From Piscinibacter sp943370595 (lineage in GTDB: Bacteria > Pseudomonadota > Gammaproteobacteria > Burkholderiales > Burkholderiaceae_C), in contig CALRRO020000003.1 of the NCBI GenBank assembly GCA_943370595.1, positions 186,001-250,000 of the forward strand: a stretch of DNA of 64,000 nucleotides, read 5' to 3'. Both the position numbers and the translations under genes were made by a program. Below the pieces are notes generated by a model, which saw only the letters and a program-made list of their open reading frames with translations, ran no database searches and was not told the DNA's origin. Of the stretch, positions 58,550 through 64,000 are shown one piece after another (positions within the stretch are counted from its first letter, which is position 1; every line of letters begins with the position of its first letter).

Positions 58550-59146
58550 TCAGTGCGTGAGTCGGTGGAAGAAGTGCCGGATCGGGGCAGGGCGTGTGGG
58601 CGCCGCAAGCGCGGCCGGCGCCGCAACCGGGCAATGGCGCTCAGCCACCACCAGCCTGGCGTCGCCCCGGTGGGGCGAGAGGGCAAAGCCGCAGCCGTGC
58701 AGCAGCGCCAGCATCGGCGCGTTGTCGGCCAGCACATGGCCGTACAGCCAGTGCAGGCCCTCCTCGCCCGCCGCCTCGTGCAGCGCATGCAGGCAGCGCC
58801 GGGCGATGCCCTCGCGCCGCCAGCCCGGAGCGACCACCAGGGCGAACTCGGCCGCGTTGCCGCTGTCGTCGGCCACGCAGCGGGCCTCGGCGACCAGCGT
58901 CTCGTGGCCAGCGTTCGCCGCGGTGGCCACCAGCACGATGCGGCCCTGAGCGCCGGCCCGTGCCAGCGCGTGCAGGCTGGCCGGCGGCAGGCCGTTGACT
59001 GCGCCATGGAAGCGCCGGCGGCGCGACAGCGGGTCCAGGCCGGTGAACAGCGCGGCCAGCGCTGGTTCGTCGCGAGGCTGGATCGGCCGGATCTGCAGCA
59101 GGCGGCCGTCGTGGCTTCGCCAGGTGGCGAGCGGGAAGTCGGTCAT
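58550..59146 (-). CDS. GNAT-family acetyltransferase
   Basis: A 198-residue acetyltransferase. DGRLLQIRPIQPRDEPALAALFTGLDPLSRRRRF opens the domain, and VVAPGWRREGIARRCLHALHEAA is the acetyl-CoA loop. It resembles the C-terminal domain of protein lysine acetyltransferases (Pat). The Ala/Pro-rich end is extended by 25 residues. It is the first gene of a leftward operon with patatin and the diiron protein. Confidence 0.85.
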   Translation of the reverse strand: MTDFPLATWRSHDGRLLQIRPIQPRDEPALAALFTGLDPLSRRRRFHGAVNGLPPASLHALARAGAQGRIVLVATAANAGHETLVAEARCVADDSGNAAEFALVVAPGWRREGIARRCLHALHEAAGEEGLHWLYGHVLADNAPMLALLHGCGFALSPHRGDARLVVAERHCPVAAPAALAAPTRPAPIRHFFHRLTH

Positions 59147-59274
59147 GGAATGTCCTCCTTGCCCGGTACCACGCAGCACGGCGGTCGATCCGGACATCCC
59201 CTGCGCTGCGACTGCCCGCGTTCCGGACTAGGATGGCGGCCGCTGTCCGATCAGTCACCCGACGAGACCCCCGC

Positions 59275-59757
59275 ATGACGACACTCCGCATCGAAGTCAA
59301 TGGACGCCCGGTCGAGACCGACGTGGCGCCGACCACCCTGCTGGTCGAGCTGCTGCGCGGCCCGCTGGCGCTGACCGGCACCCACCAGGGCTGCGACACC
59401 GCGCAGTGCGGCGCCTGCACGGTGCTGGTCGACGGGGAGGCGGTGAAGAGCTGCAGCATCCTCGCGCTGCAGGCCCAGGGCCGGAAGGTGACCACTGTCG
59501 AGGGCCTCGCCAGCGGCGACAAGCCGCATGCGCTGCAGGACGCCTTCATGGCCTGTCACGGCCTGCAGTGCGGCTTCTGCACCCCGGGCATGCTGATGTC
59601 GGCCTGCGCGCTGCTGCGCCACGAGCCGAACCCGAGCGAGGCGCAGATCGTCGACGCGCTGGAAGGCAACCTGTGCCGCTGCACCGGCTACGTCAACATC
59701 GTCGCCTCCGTGCAGCAGGCCGCGCAGACGCTGGCCGCGAAGGGAGAACGCGCATGA
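59275..59757 (+). CDS. Molybdenum hydroxylase small subunit (2x[2Fe-2S])
   Basis: A 160-residue CoxS/xanthine-dehydrogenase-type iron-sulfur subunit. The plant-type cluster cysteines are in GCDTAQCGACTVLVDG and the second cluster in CGFCTPGMLMSACALL with CRCTGYVNIV. It passes electrons from the molybdenum site. It overlaps the large-subunit gene by 4 bases (ATGA). No FAD-subunit gene is in the unit. Confidence 0.93.
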   Translation: MTTLRIEVNGRPVETDVAPTTLLVELLRGPLALTGTHQGCDTAQCGACTVLVDGEAVKSCSILALQAQGRKVTTVEGLASGDKPHALQDAFMACHGLQCGFCTPGMLMSACALLRHEPNPSEAQIVDALEGNLCRCTGYVNIVASVQQAAQTLAAKGERA

Positions 59758-62081
59758 GCACCACCAAGGTCGAAGCTGCGCGCTACGGCAGCGGCAAGGA
59801 CGTGCGCCGCATCGAAGATCCGGCACTGCTGCGCGGCGAGGGCCGCTTCACCGACGACGTGACGCCGGCCGGGCAGACCCACCTGGTCTTCCTGCGCTCG
59901 CCGCATGCGCACGCGCGCATCACCAGCATCGACACCAGCGACGCCCGGGCCGTGCCCGGCGTGCTGGCCGTCTTCACCGGGCCCGAGCTGGCCGCCGCCG
60001 GCGTCAAGCCGATGGGCCCGGCCGTGCCGTTCCCGCGGCCCGACGGCCAGCCCGGTGCCTCGGCAGCGCGCCACCCGCTGGCCACCGACCGGGTGCGCTA
60101 CGTCGGCGAGGCCGTCGCGGCGATCGTCGCCGAGTCGCGCGAAGCCGCCATGAACGGCGCCGAAGCGGTGTTCGTCGACTACGACGACCTGCCGTCGGTC
60201 GTCGATCCGCTGCAGGCCATCGCGCCCGGCGCGCCGGTGCTCTGCGATGCGGCGCCCGACAACATCGCCGCCGAGATGCGCCATGGCGACGCGGCGGCCA
60301 CCGAGGCCGCGTTCAAGGCGGCGGCGCATGTGGTGTCGCTGGACATCGTCAACCAGCGCCTCGCGCCGGCCTCGATGGAGCCGCGCGTGGTGCTGGCCGA
60401 GACCGATGCAGCCAGCGGCCGCCTGACCATCACCCTGTCCAGCCAGATGCCGACTGCCGTGCGTGACGGCGTGGCCGGCGCGCTGGGCCTCGCCAAGGAG
60501 CAGGTGCGGGTGCAGGTCGGCGACGTCGGCGGCGGCTTCGGCATGAAGACGGGTCTGTACCCGGAAGACATCGTCGTCGCGCATGCAGCGCGCACGCTGA
60601 AGCGGCCGGTCAAGTGGTGCGCACAGCGGCTCGAGGAGTTCAGCGCCTCGGTGCACGGCCGCGACGTGGTGACCAAGGCCGAGCTGGCGCTCGACGCCCA
60701 CGGCAAGGTGCTGGCGCTGCGCACGCGCTCGTACGCCAACGTCGGCGGCTACGCGATGACGGTCGGCGTGGCGATCCAGCTGCTGATCGGCCCCTGGGTG
60801 ACGACCAGCATCTACGACATCCCGACCATCTCGCTGCAGATCACCGCGGTGATGACCAACACCACGCCGACCGGCGCCTACCGCGGCGCGGGGCGGCCGG
60901 AAGCGATCTACATCGTCGAGCGGCTGATGGACGCCGCCGCGCGCGAGATGAAGCTCGACGGCGCCGAGCTGCGCCGCCGCAACATGATCCGCCCCGCGCA
61001 GATGCCCTACAAGAACCCGATGGGGCAGGTCTACGATGTCGGCCAGTTCGAGAAGATGCTCGACCAGGGCCTGGCGCTCGCCGACTGGAACGGCTTCGAG
61101 GCGCGCCGTGCCGCGTCGAAGGCGAAGGGCCGGCTGCGCGGCCGCGGCATTGCCACCTTCCTCGAGTGGACGGGTGGCAACGCGCTGTCCGAGCAGGTCA
61201 CGGTCAACGTGCTGGCCGAGGGCATCGTCGAGCTGACGGTGGCGACCATGCCGATGGGTCAGGGCATCAACACCAGCCTGGCGCAGCTGGCGGTCGACAC
61301 CTTCGGCGTGCCGCTCGAGCAGATCCGCATCCGCCACGGCGACACCGACCGTGCCAACGGCTTCGGCAGCGCCGGTTCGCGTTCGCTGTTCACCGGCGGC
61401 GCGGCGGTGCAGGTGGCGTCAGAGAACACCATCAAGCACGCGAAGGACCTGGCCGGCGAGGCGCTCGAAGCCGCGTCGCGCGACATCGAGTACCACGCCG
61501 GCCGCTTCAGCATTGCCGGCACCGACCGCGGCATCGGTCTGTTCGAGCTGGCCGCCAAGCAGCCCGCGGCACGCATCACCGCCGATGGCGACGCCACCGC
61601 GGGTGCGCCAAGCTGGCCGAACGCCTGCCACGTCTGCGAGGTCGAGGTCGACCCGGACACCGGCGCCGTGGAGATCGCTGCGTATGCGTCGGTCAACGAC
61701 ATCGGCCGCGTCGTCAGCCCGACGATCGTGCGCGGGCAGATCGAAGGCGGCGCGGTGCAGGGCATCGGCCAGGCGCTGTGCGAGCAGGTGAGCTACGACC
61801 GAGACAGCGGCCAGCTGCTGACGGCCAGCTTCATGGACTATGCGCTGCCGCATGCCGACGGCTTCCGCGGTTTCAAGACGGTGTTCGACACCTCGGTGCC
61901 GTGCACGACGAACCTGCTGGGCGTGAAGGGCGTCGGCGAGCTGGGCACCATCGGCGCGACGCCGGCGGTGGTCAACGCGGTGGTCGACGCGCTGGCGAAC
62001 GCCGGGCTGGGGCGCGATGCCGAGAAGATCCAGATGCCGTTGACAGCGCCGGTGGTGTGGGCGGCGTTGCAGCGCGCCTAG
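59754..62081 (+). CDS. Molybdenum hydroxylase large subunit (CoxL-like, form II)
   Basis: A 775-residue molybdopterin-cytosine-dinucleotide subunit of the xanthine-oxidase/aldehyde-oxidase family. GDVGGGFGMKTGLYPEDIVVA, the substrate loop AYRGAGRPEAIYIVERLMD, TMPMGQGINTSLAQLA and the C-terminal GVKGVGELGTIGATPAVVNAVVDAL (catalytic Glu) are present. The AYRGAGR loop is that of form-II (non-CO-oxidising) enzymes, not the AYxCSFR of true CO dehydrogenases. The substrate may be an aldehyde or N-heterocycle. Confidence 0.92.
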   Translation: MSTTKVEAARYGSGKDVRRIEDPALLRGEGRFTDDVTPAGQTHLVFLRSPHAHARITSIDTSDARAVPGVLAVFTGPELAAAGVKPMGPAVPFPRPDGQPGASAARHPLATDRVRYVGEAVAAIVAESREAAMNGAEAVFVDYDDLPSVVDPLQAIAPGAPVLCDAAPDNIAAEMRHGDAAATEAAFKAAAHVVSLDIVNQRLAPASMEPRVVLAETDAASGRLTITLSSQMPTAVRDGVAGALGLAKEQVRVQVGDVGGGFGMKTGLYPEDIVVAHAARTLKRPVKWCAQRLEEFSASVHGRDVVTKAELALDAHGKVLALRTRSYANVGGYAMTVGVAIQLLIGPWVTTSIYDIPTISLQITAVMTNTTPTGAYRGAGRPEAIYIVERLMDAAAREMKLDGAELRRRNMIRPAQMPYKNPMGQVYDVGQFEKMLDQGLALADWNGFEARRAASKAKGRLRGRGIATFLEWTGGNALSEQVTVNVLAEGIVELTVATMPMGQGINTSLAQLAVDTFGVPLEQIRIRHGDTDRANGFGSAGSRSLFTGGAAVQVASENTIKHAKDLAGEALEAASRDIEYHAGRFSIAGTDRGIGLFELAAKQPAARITADGDATAGAPSWPNACHVCEVEVDPDTGAVEIAAYASVNDIGRVVSPTIVRGQIEGGAVQGIGQALCEQVSYDRDSGQLLTASFMDYALPHADGFRGFKTVFDTSVPCTTNLLGVKGVGELGTIGATPAVVNAVVDALANAGLGRDAEKIQMPLTAPVVWAALQRA

Positions 62082-62130
62082 GTTGCAACGCTCGGCGCTC
62101 AGCGCGAGCCTGGGGTGGCGGGTGAAGGCT

Positions 62131-62352
62131 TCCGCTCATGTCCCCCGGGCTCGCAGCGCGAGCCCTCCTCCTTGACTTCGCTCCAGCCTTCCCCCACCAC
62201 CCCATGCCACCACCACCTGCGCGCTGCGACGGGGACTGCCTCGGTGGTGCAGCAGCGGCGCGCTGGGGGTTGTGCGGAGCGAAGTAAAGGGGGAGGACCC
62301 GCGAAGCGGGTCCGGAGGACATGAGCGGAGCACAACCCCCAGTGCGCCGCTG
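62131..62352. repeat. Large REP-like palindrome
   Basis: Nested inverted repeats: TCCGCTCATGTCC (62131-62143) with GGACATGAGCGGA (62317-62329); GACTTCGCTCC (62174-62184) with GGAGCGAAGT (62276-62285); and 23-base arms 62253-62275 and 62330-62352 differing at one position. A compact hairpin GACCCGCGAAGCGGGTC is at 62296-62312. It fills the 300-base gap between convergent genes and resembles the extragenic palindromes of Burkholderiales. Confidence 0.75.
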
Positions 62353-62381
62353 CCGATCGAATCAAAGGCGCACCCAGCGCG

Positions 62382-63380
62382 TCAGACCCCTTCCCAGCGC
62401 TCGCTATTCTCCGAGCGGAACAGTGCATCGATGATGCGCATGTTGACGATCGCGTCATCCAGGCCGTAGGGCAGCGGCGCCTCGCCGCGCACCGCGCGTG
62501 AGAAGGCCTCGCCCTGCAGCGTGTACTGGTCGGAGGCGGGCAGCGTCTCGCGGCGCACGGTGCTGCCGTCGAGTGCGCCGCCTTCGTCGATCAGGATCGT
62601 CGTCGCCTCGCCCTGCGGCGCGTTGAACGGGATCAGCACCTCGATGCGGCCCGTCGTGCCGACCACCTGCACACGCTGGTAGCGCTGCGCCTGCGTCGAC
62701 ACGGTGAAGCCGAGCTGCCGCCCGCCGCCGAAATCGGCCAGCGCGCTGCTGGTGCGGTCGGTGGCCATCACCGGGTCGCGATCGACGAGTGCGACGACGC
62801 GCTGCGGATCGCCGCCGAACACCATGCGCGCGGCAACGATCGCGTAGCAGCCGATGTCGTACAGCGCGCCGCCACCGATGTCGGCACGGTTGCGGATGTT
62901 GCCCGGGTCGTCGTTGAAATACGAGAAGAACACCTGCACGGCACGCGGCGTGCCGACCGTGCCGGTGGCGACCAATTCGCGCACACGCTGCCACTGCGGG
63001 TGGAAGCGCACCATGAAGGCTTCCATGATGTGCACCTTGCCCGCGACTTCACGCAGCTGCTGCGCCTCGGCGGCGGTGATCGCGAACGGCTTCTCGCACA
63101 GCACGTGCTTGCCTGCGCGGGCGGCCTGCAGCGTCAGCGGCACGTGCAGGTGGTTGGGCAACGGGTTGTAGATGGCCTCGATTTCCGGGTCGGCCAGCAG
63201 ATCCTCGTAGCTGCCGTAGGCCATCGGCATGCCGAGCTCCTTCGCCGCCTGCTGCGCCACCGGCAGCGAGCGCGAGGCAATGCCGCGCATCTCGCACCAC
63301 GGGCTCTTCTGCATTGCCGGGATCACCTGCTTCAGGCCGATCTTCGCCGTGCTCAGCACGCCCCACACCACCTTCTTCAT
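62382..63380 (-). CDS. Gfo/Idh/MocA-family oxidoreductase
   Basis: A 332-residue NAD(P)-dependent dehydrogenase. The Rossmann start is VVWGVLSTAKIGLKQVIPAM, the catalytic EKP is in HVLCEKPFAITAAEA, and IMEAFMVRFHPQW plus ADIGGGALYDIGCYAIVAARMVFG (conserved His/Asp/Tyr area) follow. It probably oxidises a sugar or inositol derivative. It follows RidA by 20 bases and is the last gene before the palindromic region. Confidence 0.9.
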   Translation of the reverse strand: MKKVVWGVLSTAKIGLKQVIPAMQKSPWCEMRGIASRSLPVAQQAAKELGMPMAYGSYEDLLADPEIEAIYNPLPNHLHVPLTLQAARAGKHVLCEKPFAITAAEAQQLREVAGKVHIMEAFMVRFHPQWQRVRELVATGTVGTPRAVQVFFSYFNDDPGNIRNRADIGGGALYDIGCYAIVAARMVFGGDPQRVVALVDRDPVMATDRTSSALADFGGGRQLGFTVSTQAQRYQRVQVVGTTGRIEVLIPFNAPQGEATTILIDEGGALDGSTVRRETLPASDQYTLQGEAFSRAVRGEAPLPYGLDDAIVNMRIIDALFRSENSERWEGV

Positions 63381-63400
63381 GACGCGTCTCCCTGCGGGGC

Positions 63401-63790
63401 TCAGCGCCGCGCCACCATGTCGATCTCGATCAGCGCGCCCTTGGCCAGGCCGTTCACGCCGATGCAGGTGCGCGCCGGCCGCCGGCCTTCGGCGAAGTAG
63501 CCCGCGTAGACGCGGTTCATCGCCGGGTAGTCGCGGTCGAAGTGCAGCAGGTAGACGCGCACCTGCAGCACGTTCGCCAGCGTGAGGTCGCAGCCGGTCA
63601 GTACCGTCTGCAGGTTTTTCATCACCTGGTGCGTCTGCGCCTCGATGCCTTCCGGATACGGCTCGTCGACCGAGGTGCCGCTGAAGGGCATCTGGCCGGT
63701 GACGAACACCCAGCCGTCGGCCTCGGTGGCGTGGCTGAACGGCGCGACCGGGTTCGGCGCGCCGGCGATCATGTGGAAGAGCGGGTCCAT
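63401..63790 (-). CDS. RidA/YjgF-family protein
   Basis: A 129-residue RidA protein. NPVAPFSHATEADGWVFVTGQMP, THQVMKNLQTVL, ANVLQVRVYLLHFDRDYPAMNRVY and the Arg site in GRRPARTCIGV are typical. RidA hydrolyses reactive enamine/imine intermediates. The Glu and Arg binding residues appear present. It lies between the TPR gene and the oxidoreductase in one leftward unit. Confidence 0.9.
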   Translation of the reverse strand: MDPLFHMIAGAPNPVAPFSHATEADGWVFVTGQMPFSGTSVDEPYPEGIEAQTHQVMKNLQTVLTGCDLTLANVLQVRVYLLHFDRDYPAMNRVYAGYFAEGRRPARTCIGVNGLAKGALIEIDMVARR

Positions 63791-63806
63791 GCGGAGGTCT
63801 CCGTGT

Positions 63807-64000
63807 TCACTTCAGGTTGGCCAGCTCGAGGCCGGCGGCGACATGCTCGATGTACATCGTGATGCCCAGCGCGCGGCACTTCTCGTAGGCCTGCCGCGCC
63901 TTGGCCAGGTCGCCCTGCGCCCGATGGTGCTGGCCGACGTAGAACCATGCCTCAGCCAGCGTCAGCTCGCGTTCGTCGCCCTGCTTGCGCTCCACCTCGG
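63807..64000 (-). CDS. TPR protein, C-terminal part (runs off the window)
   Basis: The last 64 codons of a leftward gene that starts beyond the right edge. TLAEAWFYVGQHHRAQGDLAKARQAYEKCRALG is a tetratricopeptide unit and MYIEHVAAGLELANLK is the end. The rest of the protein and its function are not visible. It lies 16 bases before ridA. Confidence 0.7.
   Translation of the reverse strand, partial: EVERKQGDERELTLAEAWFYVGQHHRAQGDLAKARQAYEKCRALGITMYIEHVAAGLELANLK

Noticed and set aside
59275..62081. Annotating the Mo enzyme as carbon-monoxide dehydrogenase
   Set aside because: The large subunit has AYRGAGR rather than AYxCSFR in the active-site loop and the FAD subunit is missing.

Overview
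The window is GC-rich (roughly 70%) and reads like a chromosomal segment of a nitrogen-fixing betaproteobacterium of the order Burkholderiales (Rubrivivax/Ideonella/Leptothrix-like). This placement is an inference. It rests on an Isc-type assembly operon inside the nif region, an oxygen-sensitive-type NifA, a PETase-like polyester hydrolase and the neighbouring gene families. No tRNA, rRNA, CRISPR array, transposase or prophage was seen.

Left end (1-7188): the 3' end of a secreted polyester hydrolase of the PETase/cutinase family, a short lipase-chaperone-like protein and an AraC-type regulator run rightwards. Facing them is a leftward operon of three secreted lipoproteins with Pro-Ala linkers. 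Two of the three share a module and the third is an Asp-box beta-propeller.

Nitrogen-fixation island (7189-27960), all rightward: nifE-nifN-nifX-DUF269-DUF683-fdxB-nifQ supply the FeMo-cofactor scaffold, cofactor carriers and molybdenum donor. modABC with a ModE-type regulator supply molybdate. An Isc-like set (cysteine desulfurase, IscU, two A-type carriers, HscA, 2Fe-2S ferredoxin) supplies Fe-S clusters. nifV makes homocitrate, nifW is a nitrogenase accessory factor, and fixABCX with a ferritin-like protein provides electron bifurcation to nitrogenase. nifA closes the island. Sigma-54 (-24/-12) promoters are readable before nifE, nifS and nifV. The nifE promoter also has a NifA site and an IHF site, and nifV has a perfect NifA site. 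A ModE operator precedes modA and an FNR-type palindrome precedes nifA. nifHDK and nifB are not in the window.

Right part (27961-64000): mostly housekeeping and accessory genes in short operons. They include a truncated caspase-like gene, a muramidase with a histone-H1-like tail, a beta-propeller/MoaD-like pair, creD, a TauD-family dioxygenase, a class II amidotransferase, a persulfide dioxygenase-rhodanese fusion and a molbindin. Further right are an ADP-ribosylglycohydrolase, glucose-6-phosphate dehydrogenase, dienelactone hydrolase, a DegP-type protease, YceI, a QseBC-like two-component system, a MalT-like LuxR regulator and an ECF sigma/Ser-Thr kinase pair. The end holds a patatin/diiron/GNAT operon, a two-subunit molybdenum hydroxylase and a Gfo-Idh-MocA/RidA operon.

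Three observations deserve most attention. creD, the DegP-type protease and the two-component system carry the same 11-bp motif within cre-tag-like direct repeats, so they look like one stress regulon. The Isc-type operon has its own sigma-54 promoter but lacks hscB and iscR. The polyester hydrolase/chaperone-like/AraC group lies beside a secreted-lipoprotein operon. Only two stretches of about 300 bases lack a gene: 7189-7517 (the nifE control region) and 62082-62381 (a large REP-like palindrome).
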